Positions 25,205-32,954 of a stretch of 64,000 bases of DNA are shown here, piece by piece. Where the stretch lies: positions 30,445 through 94,444 of the forward strand of contig JADYXQ010000122.1 of assembly GCA_021772135.1 (NCBI GenBank), given 5' to 3'. The first letter of the stretch is position 1. Each line of letters opens with the position of its first letter. The notes beneath the pieces were generated by a model that was given only the letters and a program-made list of their open reading frames with translations, was not told the origin of the DNA and made no database searches. The position numbers and the translations under genes are program-made. The stretch comes from Candidatus Obscuribacter sp. Its GTDB lineage: Bacteria; Cyanobacteriota; Vampirovibrionia; Obscuribacterales; Obscuribacteraceae.

Positions 25205-26770
25205 ATGTCAGGCAAGGACGGCACTAAGAGCGATTCTTCCCCTGCTAACGAAGTGGACGCCTCAGGGCGCCCTCGTGCTCCTAAAGCAGGCAAGGGTGTT
25301 CCGTTTGTTGTTATTGGTTTGATTGTTTGTGCACTACTTGCGATTGGTTACATTGTCTTTACGCCGAAAGAGACTCCGCTTGGTAAGGCCGCTGCCATGG
25401 TGCGCACCAACAAAGCCGCTTCAGCTCTGCCTTTACTAGAAGATCTCGTGCGTAAGGATCCAGCCAATGTGGGAGTCTATCCCTGGTTGGCACAGGCCTA
25501 TTTAGCCACTGACCGTTTTGCCGAAGGTCGCACTGCTCTCGATACTGCTTTTCGCGTGCGCTGTCAGGATGTCAATCTGGCTCCGGTGGTAGATAGCTAT
25601 TCCACTTATTATCAAAACCATAATCACTACGAAGAAGCTGAGCGCCTTTATAATTCGGCGCTGCAAGTGGTTAAACCGGCTGAGCTTTCCAACAGCCGCG
25701 CTCGTATGTATTTGCGCTGGTCTGAAGCGAATCTGGCAGCCGGTGCCATTGATAGCGCCGTCACTCATTTAAGCAAGGCCTGGCAGTATAAAGACAGTCT
25801 GGAAGAGCCGCTCAAGTCACAAGTGCCTCATCAACTGGCTGAATCATACCGTCAGCTGGCTGCCCTGGCCGAAACTCGCGACAAAGACGAAGATCAGGCC
25901 ATAAGCATGCTGGAAAAAAGCTTAACGGTGAGCGATGAACCGAGCACGCGCATTGCGCTGGCCGGCTTGTACAGTCATAAGAAAGACACGACCAAAGCCA
26001 TTCAAAATTATGAAATTGTCTGCAAGCAAGATGCCAACAACCTGGAAGCCCGTCACCGCCTGATTGAACTTCTGCTGGCCAAAAAAGATTTTGAGCGCGC
26101 TCAAGAGGCGCTGACAGAGCTTGTCGATAAAGAAAAAAGTTTCGATAACTATGAATTGCTGGCTACGCTCAATTTGAAATTGCAAAATTATCCAGGAGCT
26201 GTCCGCTCGCTGGAAGAGGCGGTGTCGCTAAAACCAGAATCTTCAATATCGCTTTTAAAGCAACTATTGAACACTCTCAATACCTGGAGCGCGCTTTTAG
26301 CCAAAGAGAACAAAGCGCAGGAAGCCATGTCAGTAAAAGGACACGCTGAACGTGTTGCCGAGCAACTGGCGATGCTTATGAAGGAACAAAAGAAAGACGA
26401 AGTCAAAGCAGAAGTTAAAACCGATGCCTGGAACCCGGGCGCTTCGCCCATTTCAGTGGTCTCTTCACACAACTGGCTGGCTAAAGGCAGTTTGACGCCG
26501 GAGGGCGAAATCAAGATTAAGAACATCAGCGGTCAGCCAGTAAGTGATTTGCAATTGACGGCCGTATTTTTTGACCGTACTAAACGCCGCAATAATGGAT
26601 CTGTGGCATTACCCGTGGCGTCATCGGCGTCTATGCCTTTTGCTGCAGGCGCTGAACGCACTCTTTATTTCTCATGTCCAAACATTGTCAAAGATGACCA
26701 TCAACTTGCCGTTATCATTTACTGGAAGGGCAAAATGCTGCAAGAGTTTCCTGTCACTAAACAGCATTAA
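25205..26770 (+). CDS. Membrane-anchored TPR protein
   Basis: The 521-residue protein has a polar Gly/Pro/Lys-rich head, one membrane helix (VPFVVIGLIVCALLAIGYIVF, about residues 35-55) and a long TPR array (for example AAMVRTNKAASALPLLEDLVRKDPANVGVYPWLAQAYLATDRFAEG and the units up to about residue 385). The last 90 residues are an all-beta FxLYD-like module (LTPEGEIKIKNISGQPVSDLQLTAVFFD). The helix orients the TPRs outside the cytoplasm. It is probably an envelope scaffold; partner unknown. Confidence 0.8.
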   Translation: MSGKDGTKSDSSPANEVDASGRPRAPKAGKGVPFVVIGLIVCALLAIGYIVFTPKETPLGKAAAMVRTNKAASALPLLEDLVRKDPANVGVYPWLAQAYLATDRFAEGRTALDTAFRVRCQDVNLAPVVDSYSTYYQNHNHYEEAERLYNSALQVVKPAELSNSRARMYLRWSEANLAAGAIDSAVTHLSKAWQYKDSLEEPLKSQVPHQLAESYRQLAALAETRDKDEDQAISMLEKSLTVSDEPSTRIALAGLYSHKKDTTKAIQNYEIVCKQDANNLEARHRLIELLLAKKDFERAQEALTELVDKEKSFDNYELLATLNLKLQNYPGAVRSLEEAVSLKPESSISLLKQLLNTLNTWSALLAKENKAQEAMSVKGHAERVAEQLAMLMKEQKKDEVKAEVKTDAWNPGASPISVVSSHNWLAKGSLTPEGEIKIKNISGQPVSDLQLTAVFFDRTKRRNNGSVALPVASSASMPFAAGAERTLYFSCPNIVKDDHQLAVIIYWKGKMLQEFPVTKQH

Positions 26771-26808
26771 ACAAGTAAGAAAAAAGAATACAGGCGAAAA
26801 TAGAGAGT

Positions 26809-27384
26809 ATGCAAGAAGAACCTGAAAATCCAATTAATAGCTCTACGCAGCCGGCTAATGGTTTGCCGGTAGAATCGGACGTTCCAGTACCAGCCGTCCC
26901 TGAAGTAGTAATACCTGCAGTACCGGCCGCACCTGCTTGCCGACATGAGTATGTGAAAATTTACCAACGCAAGCTGAAAGGGCTTGACAGGCGTCTTGTG
27001 GCTACCAAAGCCTACCTTCCTATTGGCTTCAAGATTGGTGATTTTGGCCATCTCGGTGAAAACAGTTATTGTTTTTGCAGCAAATGCCGAGCCCGGCTTT
27101 ATCCTAAGCGTACACAAGCAGACAGACTGCAAGCTCGTCTGGCGGCCGCGGCAGGCAAGCTGAGCGCAGAACAGGCTGCCCAGGCCGATCAAGATTTGAT
27201 TGATGACGTTGGCGCAGACCTATTGCAAGAGGTCTTGAGCACACTGTCGGCAGACAAAATCGGCGTTGATATACACGTAGAAGAGATGGAGCCGGAGATG
27301 GTGGATGTTCAAGACATCACTGCTGAAGGTGGTCTTAAATTGTCGGACGAGGAGGAAAGTTGTGCTTTATCGGAAGAAGAATAA
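26809..27384 (+). CDS. Hypothetical protein with a two-cysteine-pair core
   Basis: I do not recognise this 191-residue protein. The first 40 residues are Pro/Val-rich. The core (about residues 43-105) runs ACRHEYVKIYQRKLKGLDRRLVATKAYLP to CFCSKCRARLYPK and contains a Cys-x-Cys-x2-Cys cluster plus an early Cys-His, which may bind zinc. The rest is helical and then strongly acidic. It is the first gene of a tight three-gene set with two small membrane proteins at 27362 and 27526, so it may act at the membrane with them. Confidence 0.65.
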   Translation: MQEEPENPINSSTQPANGLPVESDVPVPAVPEVVIPAVPAAPACRHEYVKIYQRKLKGLDRRLVATKAYLPIGFKIGDFGHLGENSYCFCSKCRARLYPKRTQADRLQARLAAAAGKLSAEQAAQADQDLIDDVGADLLQEVLSTLSADKIGVDIHVEEMEPEMVDVQDITAEGGLKLSDEEESCALSEEE

Positions 27385-27520
27385 AGGTTTGCTGCACTGG
27401 TTGGACAAAATTATGTTCTTCAGTGCTGTAGTACCGCCTGGATATATTATCTATCGCTTCATTCGCTGGTATTTGCGCCAGGATGTCGTTGTGCCTGATG
27501 CGGATTTAGAAGAACAGTAA
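27362..27520 (+). CDS. Small membrane protein, 52 residues
   Basis: The GTG at 27362 lies seven bases after GGAGGA and the frame overlaps the end of the previous gene by 23 bases, a sign of coupled translation. The product has a basic start (LYRKKNKGLLHWLDKI), one membrane helix (MFFSAVVPPGYIIYRFIRWYL) and an acidic tail. The frame is open further upstream to 27305 but without a ribosome binding site. No family is assigned. Confidence 0.6.
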   Translation: MLYRKKNKGLLHWLDKIMFFSAVVPPGYIIYRFIRWYLRQDVVVPDADLEEQ

Positions 27521-27525
27521 AAAAA

Positions 27526-28116
27526 ATGGGCCGTTATTTACTGCGAGTTTTTCGTGCCATGTTGGTGAGCTCATTAGGGTTCGGCGGCGGCATTGGCTTG
27601 CTCATCATGATTTTTGTTTTGACCAATACTGACAAACCTAATGCCTTTCGTTATGGCCTTATGGCCGGGCTCACAATTGGCGCTATCTTTGCGGTTTTTA
27701 TGGTGGCTGTACTCTTACCATTAGATTTAAGCGCCCACGTCTTTCTCAACAAAGGCCGCTATCGACAAATTTGGGATCTTGAACAAATTCGTGAACTGGA
27801 GATTGTCGGCACAGGCAAGCAAGTTTTACACGCCGCTCGTCAGGCACTGCTTGTGGTGCCATACGTAACACGCGTGTCAGACGATGTGGAACATATGATC
27901 ACCAGAGCTGCCAGTGGCCCTAGCTGGCGATCCAGCGGTGAAGAGATGGAAGTGGAGTTAAACCCGCTGGCTGAAAATCACTGGAAAATCAAAGTGACCA
28001 GTCGGCCGCGTTCAAAAAATGTAGTCTTCGATTACGGCAAAAACTTTGAAAATGTTGAGACCTGGGTAGGTCAGTTTACTCAGTTGCTTGCTGAAGCAAT
28101 CGCTCAAAAAAAGTAG
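27526..28116 (+). CDS. Two-helix membrane protein
   Basis: The 196-residue protein has two membrane helices near the N-terminus (about residues 10-33 and 45-66) and a cytoplasmic-looking alpha/beta domain after it (ELEIVGTGKQVLHAARQALLVV to AENHWKIKVTSRPRSKN to WVGQFTQLLAEAIAQ). The gene follows the small membrane gene by five bases. I cannot name the family; the three-gene set 26809-28116 looks like one operon. Confidence 0.65.
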   Translation: MGRYLLRVFRAMLVSSLGFGGGIGLLIMIFVLTNTDKPNAFRYGLMAGLTIGAIFAVFMVAVLLPLDLSAHVFLNKGRYRQIWDLEQIRELEIVGTGKQVLHAARQALLVVPYVTRVSDDVEHMITRAASGPSWRSSGEEMEVELNPLAENHWKIKVTSRPRSKNVVFDYGKNFENVETWVGQFTQLLAEAIAQKK

Positions 28117-28126
28117 TACGGCGTAT

Positions 28127-28669
28127 TTATTGCAGTAAATTAGCCATGTCGTCGGCATGCTCTTCTTCTACGGCGAGAATTTCTTCCAACATTCTTCTAG
28201 TAGTTGGATCTTTGGTGCCGATAAATTCGATCATCGAGCGATAAGATTCGATCGCCACTCTTTCTGCCACCAGATTTTCTTTGATCATGTCTTTCAAATC
28301 TTTGCCTGGTACATACTCAGCGTGGCTGCGGGTGGTCAATGTATCAGGATTAAGATCAGGTTCGCCGCCGAGTTGAGTAATTCTCTGAGCTACCTTATCT
28401 GCATGGCCAAGCTCTTCATTTGAATGGGCCAAGAATTCTTCAGCGACAGATTCTGAATTCATGCCTTTAGCCATGTAAAAATGTCGACGATAGCGCATCA
28501 CGCAAACTAGTTCGGTGGCCAGGGCTTCGTTGAGAATCTTGACGATTTCTTCAGGGTCGCATTCATAATCTGCGGTGACGGCGCCTTTTTCAACATTCTG
28601 GCGAGCACGTTGTCTCATTTCGCCAATGTTCGCTTTGAAATTTGCGTCGCCTGTTTTTTGCGGTTCCAT
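28127..28669 (-). CDS. Bacterioferritin-like iron protein
   Basis: The 180-residue protein is a four-helix ferritin-like protein with di-iron ligands in the expected places: Glu in NEALATELVCVMRYR, Glu and His in AHSNEELGHADKV, Glu in NLVAERVAIESYRSM, and Glu/His in LAVEEEHADDMANLL. This suggests iron oxidation and storage or a Dps/Bfr-like protective role. The ATG at 28667-28669 follows GGGAGA; in-frame codons further upstream would overlap the divergent gene. It is convergent with the membrane gene ending at 28116. Confidence 0.85.
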   Translation of the reverse strand: MEPQKTGDANFKANIGEMRQRARQNVEKGAVTADYECDPEEIVKILNEALATELVCVMRYRRHFYMAKGMNSESVAEEFLAHSNEELGHADKVAQRITQLGGEPDLNPDTLTTRSHAEYVPGKDLKDMIKENLVAERVAIESYRSMIEFIGTKDPTTRRMLEEILAVEEEHADDMANLLQ

Positions 28670-28760
28670 TGCTCTTTCTCCCGATCTTTTCAAAGCTATT
28701 GTCTGGCAATATTGTATAAGAAAACACGCAGCCAGAATCTCACTGTGGTAATTTGAACCT

Positions 28761-29156
28761 ATGTCAGAAGCAGAAACTGCAATTTTAACAATCAAGTTAT
28801 TTTACGCCGGTCTTTCGGTAGCCGGTTTTGTCACAGGACTGTTGATTCTTTATTTGGGCAAGCCGGGATTGACCATTCGCATGGCCATTGTTGCCAGTAG
28901 CGCCCTGGCGCTGGTGACGGCGATTTTAATGGGCGGAGACTTGTTCACTGCCTCTACCGTGCCCGATCGTTTTACCACCCTGCGACAGGCCGGCTGGTTT
29001 GCTCTCGGTCTATTATTCGGGGCCGGTCGCGGTGACAAAATCGTCAAGTATTTCCCAGCTATCAAGAGCGACCGCGCAGCTGGAGTTGAGGTCGACTACA
29101 GCGTCAAGCCGCAAGCAGACTCAGCAGCAGAGCTTCCGGAAAAACCACAAGAATAA
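28761..29156 (+). CDS. Three-helix small membrane protein
   Basis: The 131-residue protein has three hydrophobic segments (ILTIKLFYAGLSVAGFVTGLLIL, then IRMAIVASSALALVTAILMGG, and AGWFALGLLFGAG) followed by a short polar tail. It is divergent from the bacterioferritin-like gene with 91 bases between start codons. No family is assigned. Confidence 0.6.
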   Translation: MSEAETAILTIKLFYAGLSVAGFVTGLLILYLGKPGLTIRMAIVASSALALVTAILMGGDLFTASTVPDRFTTLRQAGWFALGLLFGAGRGDKIVKYFPAIKSDRAAGVEVDYSVKPQADSAAELPEKPQE

Positions 29157-29191
29157 TCGGCGGCAATGGGCTAGTTAAAGAAAGTCGCTAA

Positions 29192-30910
29192 TTAGAGACC
29201 GAGGAAATCGGGTCCGCTTCCTTGAGCAGTTGGTTTAACGCGCAAATTGACTTCAGGACAAACTATTTCGCAAGTACGGCAATGAACGCAATTTTCAAGC
29301 GACATACCGTGTTTGCGCACATCGTCGATGATATCAACTCTGTGCACTTCTGCGGTGCAATCTGCCACGCAGGGTGTGGTTTTGCCCAGGGCTTCGTATG
29401 TGCCGATGCAACGCACACAAGTATTGGCATTGAATTCATCAATGTGATTATTGCCTTCGTGATACTTGGTTGAAGCATAGAAAACCGCATCTACTCTTGA
29501 GTAAATGGTCGCTTTCTCGTAATTTTGCGGCTCATCATATTTAGGCGGCACCCAGGCCGGAATAATATGCTTGTAGTCTTCTACGTATTTGATTGGGCCA
29601 ATATCGATTTTGCCTTCAATCAGCGAAAGCGAACGCACACCGTCTTTGGTGGCACCAAGCGGATTTTTAAAGCCGACTTTGAGCATGCCTATCCAGGCAT
29701 TGGACTTGTCGATACTCTTGGCTATATCAGGCAGATAACGGCCTAACAGCTTGGGATTTTCGATAAATGCCCAGCGGAAATAACGATTTTTGTAAGACTC
29801 TTTGATGACAAATCCGTCTTCCAATTCTTTTTGATAAGGTGCCAGGGAAGCTTCTGAAGTATCGCCGGCAACCAGCGCATCGTGCAAAACTTTAGCGCCG
29901 ACGTAACCGCATTCCATAGAGCGGTCAATACCGGCCAGATATTTGACGTCCAGTACGCCCAAAGCGTCGCCGAGCAAGATTGCTCCCGGCACATAGAATT
30001 TTTTGGGCAAGCTGTAATAGCCGCCTTCAGGCAAGACCGCAGCACCATACTTTAATAGTTTGCCGCCATTGATCAGTTTCTGAATGAAAGGATGCTTTTT
30101 GTATTCTTGCAACTTCTGTTGCGGATTCATGTTGGGATCCTGGCTATCCAGGCTGATTACCATGCCTACGGTAAGCTTATTGTCTTTCATACCGTAGACA
30201 AATCCACCGCCGAATGTGCCTTCTAAAAGCGGCCATCCAAGCGTGTGCCAGACTTTGCCTTGCGCACTCTCATTCATTTGCCAGACTTCTTTTACACCCA
30301 CAGACCAAATTTGTGGGTTGTCGCGCAGTTTGAAATGATCAATGACGTCGCGAGAAATAAAACCTTTGTCGCCGAAACAAGTGAATTTGCCGTAGACATA
30401 ATCTTCTTCGGTTTTAGCTTCTTCGGTAACAGAAACACCGACAACCCGTCCATCTTCAAAGACTACAGAGTGCGCGGCAAAACCTGTGAAAAGATCGATA
30501 GTGACGTTTGGCACATCTTTTGCTTTTTCTTGCAGTTGATTGGCCATCCAATTAACTACATAGCTCAGAGTTAAAACCAGATAGCCCTTTTTATCGAATG
30601 ATTTTGGATAAAGGCTTGGTGGAATATCCCATTTTTTTTCTGTACCTAGCACTGAGAAATTAGACTCAGTGCAAGTGGCTTCGATAGGGAAACCCATCTC
30701 TTTATAGTTGGGCCAAACTTTTTCGATAATATGAGGATTAGTGACGGCACCACTTAAAATGTGGGCACCGAAATCTTTGCTCTTCTCGAGAATAGCGATG
30801 CTAAATTTTTTACCGCTTTCTTTGGCTAATTCAAGAAATCGATAAGCCAGTGTAAGGTTTGACGGGCTACCACCGACCAAAAGTAGGTCATACTCAATGC
30901 GTTCCGACAA
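29192..30910 (-). CDS. ETF:quinone oxidoreductase (FixC-like plus ferredoxin domain)
   Basis: The 572-residue flavoprotein takes electrons from ETF and passes them to the membrane quinone pool. The N-terminus has an FAD-binding Rossmann start (YDLLLVGGSPSNLTLAYRFLE). The C-terminus has a ferredoxin-like cluster site with cysteines in ANTCVRCIG, TPCVADC and ENCVHCRTCEIVCPEVNLRV, enough for one or two 4Fe-4S clusters. The TTG start at 30908-30910 overlaps the end of the ETF alpha gene by 17 bases, so translation is coupled. Confidence 0.9.
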   Translation of the reverse strand: MSERIEYDLLLVGGSPSNLTLAYRFLELAKESGKKFSIAILEKSKDFGAHILSGAVTNPHIIEKVWPNYKEMGFPIEATCTESNFSVLGTEKKWDIPPSLYPKSFDKKGYLVLTLSYVVNWMANQLQEKAKDVPNVTIDLFTGFAAHSVVFEDGRVVGVSVTEEAKTEEDYVYGKFTCFGDKGFISRDVIDHFKLRDNPQIWSVGVKEVWQMNESAQGKVWHTLGWPLLEGTFGGGFVYGMKDNKLTVGMVISLDSQDPNMNPQQKLQEYKKHPFIQKLINGGKLLKYGAAVLPEGGYYSLPKKFYVPGAILLGDALGVLDVKYLAGIDRSMECGYVGAKVLHDALVAGDTSEASLAPYQKELEDGFVIKESYKNRYFRWAFIENPKLLGRYLPDIAKSIDKSNAWIGMLKVGFKNPLGATKDGVRSLSLIEGKIDIGPIKYVEDYKHIIPAWVPPKYDEPQNYEKATIYSRVDAVFYASTKYHEGNNHIDEFNANTCVRCIGTYEALGKTTPCVADCTAEVHRVDIIDDVRKHGMSLENCVHCRTCEIVCPEVNLRVKPTAQGSGPDFLGL

Positions 30911-32003
30911 CTGCCTTTACCCCCCGTCCTGACTGGATTTCCGCGAACTGTTTGATCATTTCAGGAATGATCTGATAGATATCACCGACGATACCGTGAT
31001 GAGCAAATTTGAAAATCGGTGAATCAGGATCTTTATTGATAGCAATGATCAGTCCTGATTTCGACATACCCACCCGGTGCTGAATGGCCCCTGAGATTCC
31101 ACAAGCGATATAAAGTTTTGGTCGCACTGTTTTGCCAGTTTGACCGACCTGATGCTGATAAGGAATCCAGCCCAGGTCAACGACTTTGCGTGACGCGCCA
31201 ATAGCGGAGTTTTCAAAGACATCGGCCAGTTGTTTCAAGAGGTCAAAACCATCAGCGCTACCGAGGCCATAGCCACCACCGATGATGACATCAGCTTCCG
31301 TCAGTTTGATCCCTTTGGCTACTTCGCGAACAGTGTCGGCCACGATTAAACGATAATCGTCAGGCTGCAGGTTCACAGGAACTGATGTAATTTTGCCTTT
31401 GCGGCCTGGTTCATTTTTATTTGGTGTCATCACACCAGGCCGGGTAGTGGCCATTTGTGGGTTTTTCCAGGGTCCAAGAATTCTGGCCTTCAAACTTTCA
31501 CCGAAACTTGGGCGAATGGCATAAAGACAATTGGGGTAAAGACCAATCTTGCTCGGGTCGACTTTGTTTTTGTGATCGTAAGGTCCGATATCGAGTTCGG
31601 TGCAGTCAGCTGTCAAACCGGTTTCGAAATGGGCGGAAATGCGCGGTGCCAGATCGCGACCGGTGGTGGTAGAGCCCAGCAAACAAGTGTGAGGTGGTTC
31701 TGGCAGGGACTCTAGAAAGTCTACTACTACTCTTCTGTAAGGCAGAGTGCGGTACAAATAAAGTTCCTGGTCATCAGCGACAAAAACCTCATCAGCACCG
31801 GCTTCGATCAATTTCTGAGGTATATCGCCAAGGTTATGACCGAGCACCAGGCACTTCAAGTTGCGTTCCATTTTGTCGGCCAAGATACGGCCGGCGCCGA
31901 GCAACTCTAAAGTTACCGGTTGCAAATCTCCCAAGATCTGCTCGGCAATGACGAGCACATCTCCCTTAGGACAAAAAGCTGATACATCAGGCTGTTCACT
32001 CAT
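30894..32003 (-). CDS. etfA: Electron transfer flavoprotein alpha subunit
   Basis: The 369-residue protein is the FAD-binding alpha subunit. Its C-terminal half has the family block ADVIIGGGYGLGSADGF, then LGWIPYQHQVGQTGKTVRPKLYIACGISGAIQHRVGM and IIAINKDPDSPIFKFAHHGIVGD. It lies between etfB and the quinone oxidoreductase gene and overlaps the latter. The enzyme receives electrons from acyl-CoA or other dehydrogenases. FixB-like function in nitrogen fixation is not suggested, since no nif gene is near. Confidence 0.95.
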   Translation of the reverse strand: MSEQPDVSAFCPKGDVLVIAEQILGDLQPVTLELLGAGRILADKMERNLKCLVLGHNLGDIPQKLIEAGADEVFVADDQELYLYRTLPYRRVVVDFLESLPEPPHTCLLGSTTTGRDLAPRISAHFETGLTADCTELDIGPYDHKNKVDPSKIGLYPNCLYAIRPSFGESLKARILGPWKNPQMATTRPGVMTPNKNEPGRKGKITSVPVNLQPDDYRLIVADTVREVAKGIKLTEADVIIGGGYGLGSADGFDLLKQLADVFENSAIGASRKVVDLGWIPYQHQVGQTGKTVRPKLYIACGISGAIQHRVGMSKSGLIIAINKDPDSPIFKFAHHGIVGDIYQIIPEMIKQFAEIQSGRGVKAVVGTH

Positions 32004-32063
32004 TTCTTTGTTTACGCTTCATTGGATGCCGGCTACTTTCTTACTTACTGCTTACTGTGACTA

Positions 32064-32912
32064 CTATTTAGTGCTGCTACTGGGGACTAAAAACTGATTG
32101 AGAGCACTAGCTAAAATTACTTCTTGAATCAGCTCATGGGCTGATTGACCCTCATGCATGACGCAACTTCCGCCCAGTTCACCAACTTTTTCGGTCCAGG
32201 CAACGATTGTTGGAGAACCTTTGAGTCCGGTGCGATCCGGATCGGCGCCCACCAGATCAAGATCGATAGTATGAATAAATTTCTTCATCTCTTCCTGGTC
32301 CCGTGCCAATCGTCTTACGCGGTAGGCGCCTCTGAAAGATTTGTATTCAAGCGGATGATAGGAATTGGCGACAGTGATCAGGAGTGGTGTTTCAGCTACG
32401 ACTTTCTGATAACCGCCCTCAATAATCCGCCGGGCGTGCACTTTGCCGTCTTCCATATGGAAGTCTTCACAATAAGTGACCTGGGGTAGACCAAGACGCT
32501 CGGCTAACTGCGGGCCAACTTGTGCGGTATCACCGTCGGTAGTCTGCAAACCGCAGAAAATCAAATCGGGCTTGCCGATGAAGTTCAAGACTTTATAAAG
32601 AGCGTAAGCAGTAGCCAGTGTGTCGGAAGCAGCCAGCCTTCGATCTGAAAGTAGATAAGCTTCGTCAACACCGTGCTCAAGGGTTTCCAGGAGAATTTCT
32701 ACCGCCGGTGGCGGCCCCATGGATATGGCTGTGACTTTGCCGCCATATGTGCGCTTGGCATGCAAAGCTGCTTGCAAGGCGAAACGATCGAACGGGTTGA
32801 GCATGCGCTTGGCTTTTGCTCTGTCAATGGTTCCGTCAGGGTTGAGACCGGCTTTAGACCCGGTATCTGGTACCTGCTTGACCAATACATAAATGTTTAA
32901 ACCGGCGGACAT
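32064..32912 (-). CDS. etfB: Electron transfer flavoprotein beta subunit
   Basis: The 282-residue beta subunit begins YVLVKQVPDTGSK and shows the family pattern LNPFDRFALQAALHAK, then DLIFCGLQTTDGDTAQVGPQLAERLGLPQVTY. It pairs with etfA downstream. AGAAGG sits four bases before the ATG. It is the first gene of the etfB-etfA-ETF-QO operon. Confidence 0.95.
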   Translation of the reverse strand: MSAGLNIYVLVKQVPDTGSKAGLNPDGTIDRAKAKRMLNPFDRFALQAALHAKRTYGGKVTAISMGPPPAVEILLETLEHGVDEAYLLSDRRLAASDTLATAYALYKVLNFIGKPDLIFCGLQTTDGDTAQVGPQLAERLGLPQVTYCEDFHMEDGKVHARRIIEGGYQKVVAETPLLITVANSYHPLEYKSFRGAYRVRRLARDQEEMKKFIHTIDLDLVGADPDRTGLKGSPTIVAWTEKVGELGGSCVMHEGQSAHELIQEVILASALNQFLVPSSSTK

Positions 32913-32954
32913 AAAACCTTCTGGGTATCCCTAACTCAAAGATTCTACCTACAT

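Noticed and set aside
29192-32912. Nitrogen-fixation fixABCX operon
   Set aside because: ETF and ETF-QO domains fit general electron transfer; no nif or fix regulator is present in the window.
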